A stretch of 64,000 bases of DNA from Euphorbia lathyris (taxonomy: Eukaryota > Streptophyta > Magnoliopsida > Malpighiales > Euphorbiaceae), in contig NC_088914.1 of the NCBI RefSeq assembly GCF_963576675.1, forward strand, positions 79,544,441 to 79,608,440, in the 5' to 3' direction. Position 1 is the stretch's first letter. The number at the start of each line of letters is the position of its first letter. Of the stretch, positions 35,555 through 45,640 are shown piece by piece. The notes beneath the pieces were generated by a model. That model was not told the origin of the DNA. It did no database searches and saw nothing but the letters and a program-made list of their open reading frames with translations. The translations under genes were made by a program, and so were the position numbers.

Positions 35555-38155
35555 GTCTATGTGGACGATATAATGGTCAAATCAGAGACAAGAGAAGGGC
35601 ATTTTGCCGCGCTCGAGAAGTTTTTGGCCCGAATTGCAGAATTCAAGCTAAGGTTAAACCCGAAGAAGTGCTTTTTCGGCGTTTCGTCGGGGAAAATCTT
35701 AGGCTATGTAATCGGAAATAAGGGAATCGAGGTGGATCCTGATAAAGTGAAGGCTATACAGGAGATGCCGGTGCCGAAAAATGAGAAAGAAGTGAGAGGG
35801 TTTCTGGGGCAGGTTCAATATATCAGTCGGTTCATAGCGAGACTCACCGCAATCTGCGAGCCAATCTTTAAGTTGTTAAGGAAAGACCAACCCACCATCT
35901 GGAATGATAAGTGTCAACAAGCTTTGGAGAGCGTCCGGAACTATTTGTCTAATCCGCCAGTGCTGAGACCGCCTAAACTAGGGAAGTCGCTTCTCCTCTA
36001 TGTAGCGATCGAGGAGCGATCTATTGGGGCAATGTTGGCTCAAGAGGGAGACACCGGTGTGGAGCACGCGGTGTATTATTTGAGTAAGAAGTTCCTGGAG
36101 TACGAGCTCAAGTACAACATGATCGAAAAGACATGTGTGGCAGTGGTATGGTTGACAAAGAAACTGCGGCACTATTTCCAATCGTATAAAGTGATCATTA
36201 TTTCTCGGATGGACCCCGTGAAGTATCTATACCGAACTCCATCCTTGACGGGGAAGTTAGCCAGATGGTTGTTACTTTTGTCCGAGTTTGACATTGAATA
36301 TGTGACGAAGAAGGTTATCAAAGGGAGGGCCGTGGCAGAATTTCTGGCCAACCAGCCCCTGAACGCAGAGGAAGAAGAGATAAGTTATGATTTCCCCGAT
36401 GAGCACTTGAACGCAATCGAAGTTATACCGTGGAAAATGTTCTTCGACGGAGCAGTTAATTCGAATGGAGCCGGAGTAGGAGTACTACTTACCTCACCGG
36501 AAGGAGAAAGGATCCCGATGGCCAAGAAGTTATCCTTCCCTCTCACCAATAATATGGCTGAGTATGAAGTGTGCATTTATGGCTTAGAGTCATTAGCGGC
36601 ACTGGGAGCGTCATATGTCGAAATCTGGGGGGACTCAAAGTTGATCATTGAACAGGCACAAGGAAACTGGGAGGTAAGAGAAGAAAGACTACGTCCATAT
36701 CTAGATCAGCTAGAAGGGTTGGCACAAAGATTCAAGGAATGTCGTTTCTATCATATTCCTCGAGCACAGAACCAGGCGGCGGATGCCTTGGCTACTTTGG
36801 TGTCAGTTTGGGACAACCCCCGGAACCTTGCTTCGAAGCCGTTGGTATTGAGAAGATCTCACAAACCATGTTACGAGGATGTAATGCTGTTAGGGACAGA
36901 TGAAAAACCATGGTATTTCGATATCATGAACTTCATGAAAGATGGGACATATCCGGCAGAGTCAGAACCTAGGGATCAAGCTGTGATTAGAAGGCTACCT
37001 CGTCAGTTCGTCATCCACAACGACTTGCTTTACAAAAGGCACGTTGATGGATTACAACTCAGATGCTTGGATGCGGGAGAAGCCCGCGAGGCAATGGAAT
37101 CAGTACATTCGGAAATTTGTGGAGCCCATATGGGAGGAGCAGTACTAGCTAAGAAAATTATCAGACAAGGCTTCTATTGGCTCACCATGGAAAGAGATTG
37201 TAACGTGTATGCAAAGAAATGTCACGATTTTCAAATCCACGGCGATTGCAGTCATCTTCCGGCCATGGAACTACATGTGCTAGCACCTATTTGGCCATTC
37301 GCTGCCTGGGGCATTGACATCATCGGCGAAGTAAGGCCTAATGCTTCAAATGGACATAAGTTTATTGCAGTCGCCATCGATTATTTCACCAAATGGGTAG
37401 AAGCAGAGTCGTTTAGCAAACTGGGATCCAAGCAGATGAGAAAGTTCATTGAAAAACACTTGATCACCAGGTTCGGAGTGCCTCATCACATGATCACGGA
37501 TAACGGAGTCCAGTTTCAGGGGGAAGTAAGGAATCTTTTCCGAGAATATGGCATTGAACATCACAGGTCTTCTCTGTACCGTCCACAGGCTAATGGGGCA
37601 GTAGAAGCAGCTAATAAGAACCTTAAAAGGATTCTCGTAAAGACGGTGGAATCACATCGGAACTGGCATGAGCACCTCCCACTCGCGTTGTGGGCTTATC
37701 GCACGACAATCAGAACCTCGACTGGGGCAACGCCATTCTCCTTGGTATACGGAACAGAAGCAGTCCTGCCGATTGAGATCGAAAAGCGATCGTTGAGAAT
37801 CGCAGTGGAAGCAGAAATTCCCGAAACGGAATGGGTGAAGAGGCGATATGAGCAGTTGGCTTTAGTTGATGAGAAAAGGATGGAAGCCCTTTACCATGTA
37901 CAGTTATATCAAAGAAGGATGGCTCGGGCTTTCAATAAAAAAGTCAAGACCAGCCCTATCAAAGAAGGAGATTTGGTGCTGAAACAGATCCGTGTGACGC
38001 ACACCGACCCGAGGGGGAAGTTCAGGCCTAACTGGGAAGGACCATTCGTCGTGAAGAAGATACTAAGCAAAGGAGCGGTGAAGTTAACCACAATGGACGG
38101 CATGGAATTCTCCGAACCTACCAACCTGGATAGGCTTAAGAAATACTTTTCGTAA
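35555..38155 (+). CDS. Tat polyprotein: RT C-terminus, two RNases H, integrase
   Basis: Same frame, after the TAA at 35552. Residues counted from 35561: RT active site VDD at the very start; degenerate gypsy RNase H at about 140-265 that has lost its usual first acidic motif. Archaeal-type RNase H at 290-415 with all four acids visible: D296 (FFDGAVN), E335 (MAEYEV), D358 (WGDSKL), D408 (AADALA). Integrase zinc region at 516-557, in which the last Cys is Phe (KKCHDFQ); DDE core D585 (WGIDIIG), D647 (ITDNG), E682 (AVEAANK); C-terminal domain to residue 864. The archaeal-type RNase H is the hallmark of Tat elements. Product would replicate and integrate the element; broken in this copy by the upstream stop. 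Confidence 0.88.
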   Translation, partial: VYVDDIMVKSETREGHFAALEKFLARIAEFKLRLNPKKCFFGVSSGKILGYVIGNKGIEVDPDKVKAIQEMPVPKNEKEVRGFLGQVQYISRFIARLTAICEPIFKLLRKDQPTIWNDKCQQALESVRNYLSNPPVLRPPKLGKSLLLYVAIEERSIGAMLAQEGDTGVEHAVYYLSKKFLEYELKYNMIEKTCVAVVWLTKKLRHYFQSYKVIIISRMDPVKYLYRTPSLTGKLARWLLLLSEFDIEYVTKKVIKGRAVAEFLANQPLNAEEEEISYDFPDEHLNAIEVIPWKMFFDGAVNSNGAGVGVLLTSPEGERIPMAKKLSFPLTNNMAEYEVCIYGLESLAALGASYVEIWGDSKLIIEQAQGNWEVREERLRPYLDQLEGLAQRFKECRFYHIPRAQNQAADALATLVSVWDNPRNLASKPLVLRRSHKPCYEDVMLLGTDEKPWYFDIMNFMKDGTYPAESEPRDQAVIRRLPRQFVIHNDLLYKRHVDGLQLRCLDAGEAREAMESVHSEICGAHMGGAVLAKKIIRQGFYWLTMERDCNVYAKKCHDFQIHGDCSHLPAMELHVLAPIWPFAAWGIDIIGEVRPNASNGHKFIAVAIDYFTKWVEAESFSKLGSKQMRKFIEKHLITRFGVPHHMITDNGVQFQGEVRNLFREYGIEHHRSSLYRPQANGAVEAANKNLKRILVKTVESHRNWHEHLPLALWAYRTTIRTSTGATPFSLVYGTEAVLPIEIEKRSLRIAVEAEIPETEWVKRRYEQLALVDEKRMEALYHVQLYQRRMARAFNKKVKTSPIKEGDLVLKQIRVTHTDPRGKFRPNWEGPFVVKKILSKGAVKLTTMDGMEFSEPTNLDRLKKYFS

Positions 38156-38647
38156 AAAAAAAGAAAAATAAAGAAAAGCTCCCGATAGGTTGAAAACCCG
38201 CAAAGGGCGACCTATGCAACAATAAGGGAAATCCCAATGGGTGAAAACCCGAAAGGGCACTCATTTAAAAATTCCGGGATAGTAAAAGGAGAGGAGAAAA
38301 ATCGCCGGGATCCAAAAACCGAAAGGCGGGTCCTGGTAACAATAGTTATGACTTGAGCAATTACAAAAACAATGTATAAGAGACTAAGTATTTCTATTGT
38401 TTGTAAATAAATAGAGGCATGAATATATTTGACGAGAATGATTGGAATCATTATAATCTACCGAATGCATGGTAATATGAATCACGGGTTATACATTTCT
38501 TGTCCTACTTTTCACAAAAAGCCTACCTACTATCCACCCCACTCCCTATACATCAGCTATACATCGGAGAAACCCTAATAAAAGCTACAAAGCAACAATG
38601 AAAGCTACAAAGCAATAATGAAAGCTACAAAGCAATACATAATGAGC
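38156..38647 (+). other. Tat post-pol spacer with degenerate short repeats
   Basis: Three diverged units of about 50 bp at 38180-38340 share the core TGAAAACCCG(C)AAAGGGC and can form short stems. A 20-bp unit (AAAGCTACAAAGCAA) repeats three times at 38580-38636. The stretch is also the likely 3' UTR of the antisense gene. No sense ORF. Confidence 0.75.
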
Positions 38648-41600
38648 CTAATACGGAGGAAAGTCCCAATAGTTCTCAAAATCTCTCAGGTGTGATGCCC
38701 GCTCCGCAGATAGTGCCTCCTCGGCAGCACGCGCTCTCTCATCAGAAACTCGCGCTCTCTCATCAGAAACTCGTGCTCTCTCATCAGCAGCTCGTGCTCT
38801 CTCCTCTGCAGCAGGGCGTCTGATCGACTCATCACGCGCCCTCTCCTCGACGGCAAGGCGACCCTCAGTCTCCCGTCGCATCATCCCCGACCAGTGGTCG
38901 TTCCTCTCTTGATACACATGACCAACTCGGGCATCAGCTTCCCGCACTAGCTCGCTCTGTCTCCGCTCGTGGGCATGCAGATCACTCTACAGAAAAAGAA
39001 AAAAAGAACAGATAAAAGGCAGCATAGGTAAAAACATAAATCATACATACATGCATACATTTCACTACACTAAAGTACAGTAATGATACATACCAGGTGA
39101 TCGGTGCAGCGCAAGCTGAGGCGGTCTCGGAGATAACCAGACAGCCCCACGTAATCCGTACAAGTCTCTCTCGTGGTCAGAGAAGCGTCCGAGGGATCAA
39201 ACGGGACCCTCGAGGAGAAGATAGGAGGGGCCGCCTCAAATCCCGCGTAAGGTGCCCCGAACTCGTCATAGCAGGTCGTAGCATAATCTTTCCCATAGTC
39301 TGGTATAGGCACGCCTAGGGAAGACCTCTCCGGTCGGGCAGCGCTGGAGGACTCGCCAATATAGTAGGGCTGCTCGCACACTGGCGTCTGAGCCCGAGTG
39401 CCGTCGAAGAAATCAGATAAGTGGGCACTCCTCCAGGATCCCTCCTGCAAACAAAACACACCATAAAACCTCTGAACATCTCATGAATAAAAGGGGTAAA
39501 ATAAAAAGGGAATGGAATCACTTACCGGGACCTCCTCCTGACCAAAGACTGCCGCGACAGCCTCCCTCGAAAATACATCCGCCACCGGATCCACCTCCAT
39601 CGCCGCCGCCGGGGCATCCCTCGCGCTCAGCAAAGTAGACAAGTAAGGCTCACGGCCCCCGGCGTGAATCCACACTGCTCTACCAACATACCAACGGGTC
39701 AGGTCCCGATGAATGACCGATAGTGGCAGGGTCCGCACCACGAACATAGAGACGGGGATCTCGCCCGGCGTCCAGTGAGCGTCCCTAACTCCGGTGATGC
39801 CTCGATCCCCTAAATACCACGCCCGCACGCAGGGGCCGGTGAGCACACACTGCTGCTCCTGGATCATCGATACATATGTATAACCAGGGCCGAAGTCGAG
39901 GTCGTCCCATCGGAACTTAATCTAAAAAATGCACAAAGAGAAAGTCAGAAAGATTCAAACAAAAAACCAAGCATGATTAGGCAAAATCTACCTGTGTGAG
40001 GGTCAGCGAGTCGATCCGATCCAGAAGCCGCGACACTGTCCGACTCCTCTCGGCGCTCAAGTCAAAATCCCTCCACTGAGTCATGAAAGGCGGCCTCAGT
40101 ACTCTCGGTCGAGATCGAGACCGGTTGGGAAGGATGTGTCTCTCATACGCCCACACCTGCGGTAAAAACGAGGACTAGGAATGTGAAAAATGCGAAGAAG
40201 ATAGGACGGATAAGTCAAGAAGACGTCACGTACCAGCAAAGCAAAGATATAACCACCGAAGTCCTTGCGCTTCCGGCAAGTCAGATCCAAAAACTTGTAA
40301 AGAAAGGCTAAGCCTGCCCCCGCCCAATCGTAGGAAGCCGATGCATCCAAATCGCTGAGCGCCTGAATGAGGCCCGCATGTACCTTCCCGCCATTCGTGT
40401 GGAAAATCGTCTCACTCAGAGCATATACCAAGAAGCTACGAACCACCAAGTCGGTATCGTCAGTCTCGCAAAAATCTCGTCTACTCAAGAGGCTCGCGGT
40501 GGAAACAAACTTCGCCAGAGTAGACTTGGCGCATAGGCGAACTCCCGGTCCAATCAAGGCAGCGAGCCTAGCAGGGTCGACCCGCGGTCGCATCATACCA
40601 AAATGAAAAGGGACGGGAGCGTTGCTCCCTCGCAATCCGGTCAATAGCGAAAAATCTCGAGGCGAGATAGTCATCTCCCCAAAGGAAAGGTGGAAGGTGT
40701 GGGTCGAATCAACCCACCGCTCACACAAGGCCCGTAGGCCAAAAGGATCGCATACCCCGTTGGTGCGGGGCAGCGCTGCAATAAAGGGCTCGAAGCCCAA
40801 CTCACGCACGCGGGCTCTCGCCGCGGCTCCTAGCCTATCATACCACGAATGAACCTCGGCGGTGGTCCCCGAAATCTCAATGAACTAAAAAGGAACAAGA
40901 TAAGAAAATTTAAATACAGCTCCTAAAGCATACAATTGATAAGAACGCGTTAAGACTAGGTATTCTTTCATTTTCTAACCTAGAGACATCCGGTCAGTTA
41001 GGACCAATTTTCTGTAAAAATCTCTCCGGTAGGGTCATTCACGTAAGGTTTAGTCAATTCTTTGATCCACCCTCGTCTGCGGTGACGAGGAGCATAGATT
41101 AGACTTTACTATTCACGTGCATTAGCTAAGTCTTTACTATTCACGTTTTTACTATTCACGTGCATTAGCTAAGTTTTTACTATTCACGTTTTTACTATTC
41201 ACGTGCACTATTCACGTTTTTACTATCCACGTGCACTATTCACGTGCACTATTCACGTTTCTTACTATTCACGTGCATTAGCTAAGTCTTTACTATTCAC
41301 GTTTTTACTACTCATTTGCACTATTCACGTTTTCACTATTCATGTGCACTATTCACGTCGTTTTTACTGTTAGCATGCATAAATTCGTAGTGTCACTATT
41401 CACATGCATATAGCGCGCATTCTTACAAAAATAAACAGGTGTTACTTGTAAATAAAGGAATTCACGTTTTCTAGCTAAAGTCCTCTAAGGCAGTCTAAGG
41501 GTTAGCATGCAAATCATGTTCGTGTAGGAATGCTAAAGCCTAGAGTTCGAATCGAATAAAAGTGAGAAATTACTTACCTCGTTGCAGCGTGTCCTGCTCA

Positions 41601-41694
41601 AATGCGTCGTAGGGTCGTGAAAGGTATCCACTCTATCCACGTTTACGTAAACCTCGTCCATGCCTCTAGTGCCATCCCATTCATCTAAATCCAT
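38648..41694 (-). CDS. Plant mobile domain (MAIN/MAIL-like) protein, antisense to the Tat element, six exons
   Basis: Exons on the minus strand: 41694-41578, 40884-40234, 40156-39992, 39921-39526, 39444-39094 and 38986-38648; stop TAG at 38648. Every intron is GT-AG with a good donor (GTAAGT or GTATGT type in most) and lies in phase 0; the joined frame is 672 codons without a stop. Exon 2 carries the PMD signature: VRELGFEPFIA, LCERWVDSTHTFHLSFGEMT, LLTGLRG. Exon 3 continues it with VWAYERHILPNR. Exon 4 has DDLDFGPGYTYVSM and a basic WYVGRAVWIH segment; exon 5 is not recognised; exon 6 is a charged helix with a repeated ERARVSD/ERARAAD unit. PMD proteins (MAIN, MAIL1) act in the nucleus in gene expression and transposon silencing; related PMDs are carried by some plant transposons. 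What this one does is unknown. A TATA box lies 80 bp upstream of the ATG. Splice sites are read by eye, without transcripts. Confidence 0.88.
40885..41577 (-). promoter_or_regulatory. Intron 1 of the antisense PMD gene with a G-box-rich repeat
   Basis: Donor GTAAGT at 41577, acceptor TTTTTAG at 40885. Between about 41105 and 41400 the words TACTATTCACGT, CACGTGCA and CATTAGCTAAG repeat irregularly; at least six copies of CACGTG (for example 41114-41119 and 41157-41162) give a dense set of G-box cores. CACGTG is a known bHLH/bZIP binding core in plants; a role here is inference. Confidence 0.75.
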
Positions 41695-41772
41695 CCCGGG
41701 AATAATCCAAAATCAAAGTCTAGAGAGAGAAAGAAGAAAGAAAAGGTGTGGGGTTGAAATGAAACCCCACCA

Positions 41773-41783
41773 CCTTATATAGG
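41773..41783 (-). promoter_or_regulatory. TATA box and pyrimidine-rich leader of the antisense gene
   Basis: The minus strand reads CCTATATAAGG, about 80 bp before the ATG at 41694. The predicted leader (about 41750-41695) has a run of C and T (CTTTTCTTTCTTCTTTCTCT), the Y-patch style of plant core promoters. Confidence 0.75.
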
Positions 41784-42132
41784 AAAAGGGAATGGCATTC
41801 CCGTAAATAGTGAAAAAACGTACGATTTGACATAAAGGTAAAAAGTAAATAATTAATTACTAGGTGCACAGACCTCCGATTTGCAGTCCGTTTCAGCCTG
41901 CATTTCTCTCAGACAGCAACCAATACTGTCAAGATATGAACTCTAGACAACAGCCAATTTTTACAGAACAGTGACACCAGTCAAAGTACAGACGACAGTC
42001 AACAGAAAAACAATCGTTAGTCGATATCATTCCAGACCAAAACACGTTCCCATTAAACCTCCGAGACACTAGCTCCAGACAATGGTGTTTTAAAAGAATC
42101 CAGAATCGTTAGAAAGAACTTTTCTGCTCTTT
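41784..42132. other. Spacer upstream of the antisense gene, nothing recognised
   Basis: Between the antisense TATA box and the minisatellite. It contains short CAGACAGCAACCA-like words but no ORF and no clear repeat. It may hold upstream elements of the antisense promoter. Confidence 0.6.
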
Positions 42133-42580
42133 AGCCATCTTACCTACGGTTCACGACCGAGGTAGATTTTTAGCCATCTTACCTACGGTTCACGACCGAG
42201 GTAGCTTTTTAGCCATCTTACCTACGGTTCACGACCGAGGTAGCTTTTTAGCCATCTTACCTACGGTTCACGACCGAGGTAGCTTTTTAGCCATCTTACC
42301 TACGGTTCACGACCGAAGTAGCTTTTTAGCCATCTTACCTACGGTTCACGACCGAGGTAGCTTTTTAGCCATCTTACCTACGGTTCACGACCGAGGTAGC
42401 TTTTTAGCCATCTTACCTACGGTTCACGACCGAGGTAGCTTTTTAGCCATCTTACCTACGGTTCACGACCGAGGTAGCTTTTTAGCCATCTTACCTACGG
42501 TTCACGACCGAGGTAGCTTTTTAGCCATCTTACCTACGGTTCACGACCGAGGTAGATTTTTAGCCATCTTACCTACGGTT
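42133..42580. repeat. 39-bp minisatellite, 11.5 copies
   Basis: Unit AGCCATCTTACCTACGGTTC... of exactly 39 bp, starts at 42133, 42172 and so on to 42562. Copies are nearly identical; variants are GGTAGATTTT in the first and eleventh units and GAAGTAGC in one middle unit. Tandem repeats between pol and 3' LTR are common in the Tat lineage. The last copy breaks into a T-run next to the truncated LTR. Confidence 0.97.
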
Positions 42581-42585
42581 TTTTT

Positions 42586-43574
42586 TCATTAGAGAGTCCA
42601 TTAAATAAGTGGGGGAAATAAATCATAAAAAAATAGTTTTCAATTTAATTATTTAAACTAAAAGGTTTTTTTTAGAGATTCTTAATGTAAATAAATAGTG
42701 TTTTCTTGACATTTCAAATCGTTTCTTAAAACACCACGTTTTAAAACCTTAATCCGTTCCAAAGGCGGATTAAAGGATCATTGTAATTAAAATCGTTTTC
42801 TTTGCAAATAATAGTTTTTTTGGAATCATTTTCTTAAAGGATTTGTACAAAATGAAATTGACTTGTATGTTTAACCACGTTTTCTTATTAAAAGGTTCTT
42901 TATCTCAAACGTTTTCAAATACTCGAGTCGTTCCAACGGCGATTCGGGTAAGCTTCATCAAACGAGGTTTTAAAACGCTCCTAAATCGTTCCAACGGCAA
43001 TCAAGGTGCGAACCATGTAAATAAAACTCGTTTTGGGGAAATAAGTTAGTGTAGAATAAACACACAACATAACATTTAAATACGGTTGTAAATAAATCAT
43101 TTCTTTCTTCCCTCTCTGTGTATGTATAAACATAAATGGGTGATTTTTTACTGAGGTGGCTTTTCAATATCATATGCTCAAAATGGTTTCTAAAAAGAGA
43201 AAGAAAAGGGTTTCAAATGAATTTTAAACTTAAAGAAGTATACGATTAGTCCGTTATCGCCTAACATGCTGAGTAGGAGGCCGGTGGTTCATAACCGGGC
43301 GATGTCCGGGTGCCTAGTAGCCTTTCTCCGAAAAGGAGCTAGCCTTCTCGGCTCGTACCTAAGTTTCCCGAACCCACACCGGTCTCCCGCAAGGGATCAG
43401 TGTTCATTTTCCCATTCGTGGGTGGCGACTCTTCCATATCTTCGAGCTCCGGTCCTGCCGAGCAGCTTGATTCCACGATTGGTTGCTTTCGGCGCCAATC
43501 ACCGCTTACGTCGCCATGAGGTTGTCCACCCCCCGGTCCGCCCGGGAGATTAGGCCGCGGTACCTCGTCTAACA
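42586..43574 (+). repeat. Tat element 3' LTR, lacking its first 2 kb
   Basis: Matches 27828-28816 with about ten differences and ends CTCGTCTAACA, but begins at TTAGAGAGTCC with no TG start. The equivalents of 25806-27827 (U3, palindrome array, TATA) and the polypurine tract are missing. The tandem array abuts it. Confidence 0.93.
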
Positions 43575-43579
43575 CCCAT

Positions 43580-43992
43580 GTTTTATTTCGTGTTTGGGAA
43601 CTCGAAGAAGAAAAACCAACAAAAGGGGAGAAATTCGTTTTACTACTCCTACATCAGGTCAGTTCACGATTTTGCGGATTCCCGGAGATTGAACCGTCGG
43701 ATCGTCGCGATTGTTGGACAGGAGCTTCTAGACATATTCTTCCATGTTTCCACCGAAGGGATTGTCATTCGGAGGTCTGGAATGTCTGTTTCGGATAGGG
43801 GCAGATTGGTAGACAGTTTCTATCTCTTTTGAAGTTGTGGGCACTTCGTTTGCAACGGTAGATAGAACTTCTAAAAGCTATTTCTTCTTATCCTTCTTTA
43901 TATGAAATAACGGTTAACGGATCTTGTGGTTAAATGGAAATAGGTTAAAAAATTTATATTTCCGCTGTTATACCTTAGCCTAATTTCCAACA
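43580..43992 (+). repeat. Copia 5' LTR, right part
   Basis: Continues the copia LTR after the Tat insertion (equivalent to 51245-51657) and ends TTTCCAACA, 1 bp before the PBS. An open frame of 84 codons (43578-43832, also 51243-51497) is shared with the other LTR and is not evidence of a gene. Confidence 0.93.
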
Positions 43993-43993
43993 G

Positions 43994-44006
43994 TGGTATC
44001 AGAGCC
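43994..44006 (+). other. Primer-binding site, tRNA-iMet type
   Basis: TGGTATCAGAGCC directly after the copia 5' LTR. Confidence 0.93.
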
Positions 44007-44318
44007 ATCGTTAAATCCGTTATTTCATATATGAAAATTTAGAAGTTTTTCAATAGGATTGAATAAATATTTATAGTTAGGATTAATTAACAAATTGTTT
44101 TGATTAATTAATTCTAAAGATAAATAAATTTTAATTAATTGTTAATTAAAACAGATTATGTGTATGTTCCTAATTATTTTGGTTGATAATCATTATAACA
44201 AAATCTATTAGTTTTATAGTTAGATTGATAAAATCAGTTTTATTAATTCTAAAGATAAAACAGAAATCTATAGTAGTTTTTCCTATTTTCTGAAAATCGT
44301 TTTAAAACCGTTTTAGAA

Positions 44319-44378
<60 letters not shown>

Positions 44379-45640
44379 AAATCGTTTTTATATTTAAATA
44401 TATATGTTTCAGAAATAGATAGTTTTCTGTTTTGATTATCGAATGAAGATTTGTTTAAAAGTTTGTTTTACCAATTTGTAAATCAAAATGTTAAATGAAT
44501 TAAAATCAAAATAATTGAGACGTGCATAATTAAAGTTTTGTATAGTTATATTAATCTAAAAGATACGAAACTATTAGAAGTAAAATTGGATAAAAGTTAA
44601 TTTGATATGTTAATGTGATTAACATAAATATTACATAAGATAGTTATGTAATCAACCAATTAAATTTATTTAATTGAGTCTATGCATGTTTGGAGTTATG
44701 GACATATTTGGACCCTCTTTAGTCTTTGGTATTTTTGAAATAGGGCCTGCGAGTCCTGCTTTTCTACTGTCTATTGTAATTTCTCCTCTCATCTGATTCC
44801 CTTCAATTCAATTGAAGTTTTCTTTAGTAGTATAGAAATTAATATGTAATTTCAAGGCGTCATGGAGAAGATGGAGGACCTAAAAAGAAATATGTAATAG
44901 TTAGTATTTCCTTAGGTTTGCCCTTTTATTCCGTCTCTAGCTCGACGGAATAATTTAGATGATATGTCCATAATGCCAATGAATGTGAATGTATGTGTCT
45001 GATGTATGCTAAAGCAAATCAAGACTAAGTTAGATTATGAGACCTAAAATAAAATCCCTCATTAAAAAGTTAAGTAAATAAACAAGTTATTAAAATCGGT
45101 TGCCCCTCCCTAATATTGTAATCAGCCGGCAGTGCTGAGGGCTTTTGGGTTGTTGAGTAAACTCAAGCTCAGGGTCCTTTCGGTAACACCTGAATTATCG
45201 AAAATCATTTTTCATGAATATGGGGTAATACTTAAATTAGATTATGATAATTGGATGAGTAAACTCATGTTATCATAAACTAATGGGCAAGACGGTTGGG
45301 ATTAATATGAATAGCATATTAGTTACTAATGTGGTTAGTAACCCAATAACCTAGGAATCACATTAAAGATGTGATTGATTACATGAATCTACCTAATGAA
45401 TGAGACTAGCTTGTTGAGTAAACTCAAGGCGAAATCTCAGGAGTTAGGATCCTAGCTCACTAAAGGATTTGTGAAATTCTTCGAATTAATATGGAGGGCT
45501 ATTAATTTGGCAAAATAGTGGGAGCTATCTAAAATAAACTAAAAGGCCTATAATTTTAGATTGATATAATTTAAGCAAATGAATGACATACGTTTACTCT
45601 TTCTCACTCTCAGGTTTAAATTAAACCCACTCTTATAATC
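44007..45640 (+). other. Copia leader with (AT)n microsatellite
   Basis: Untranslated leader of 1.6 kb before gag; (AT)27 at 44322-44375. Homologous to the minus-strand fragment at 1-1441. No gene seen. Confidence 0.85.

Larger units (their letters stand above)
25806..43574 (+). mobile_element. Tat/Ogre-like Ty3/gypsy element with antisense PMD gene
   Basis: 17.8 kb. 5' LTR 25806-28816, tRNA-Arg-type PBS, 2-kb leader, gag, a second multi-Gag/protease/RT ORF, then RNase H, archaeal-type RNase H and integrase, an antisense spliced gene, a 39-bp minisatellite and a truncated 3' LTR. A dual RNase H with the archaeal-type domain before integrase is diagnostic of the Tat lineage. Target duplication CCCGT (25801-25805) and CCCAT (43575-43579); the empty site CCCGTGGTTTATTTCG is seen in the copia 3' LTR at 51240. 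Two nonsense codons interrupt the long sense frame (32339, 35552). Confidence 0.95.

Noticed and set aside
42133..42580. Possible CRISPR array (regular short repeats)
   Set aside because: The units are directly adjacent with no unique spacers, no cas genes, and the host is a plant; it is a minisatellite.
43578..43832. 84-codon ORF shared with 51243-51497
   Set aside because: Sits within the copia LTR R/U5; identity comes from LTR duplication and no start context or domain supports it.
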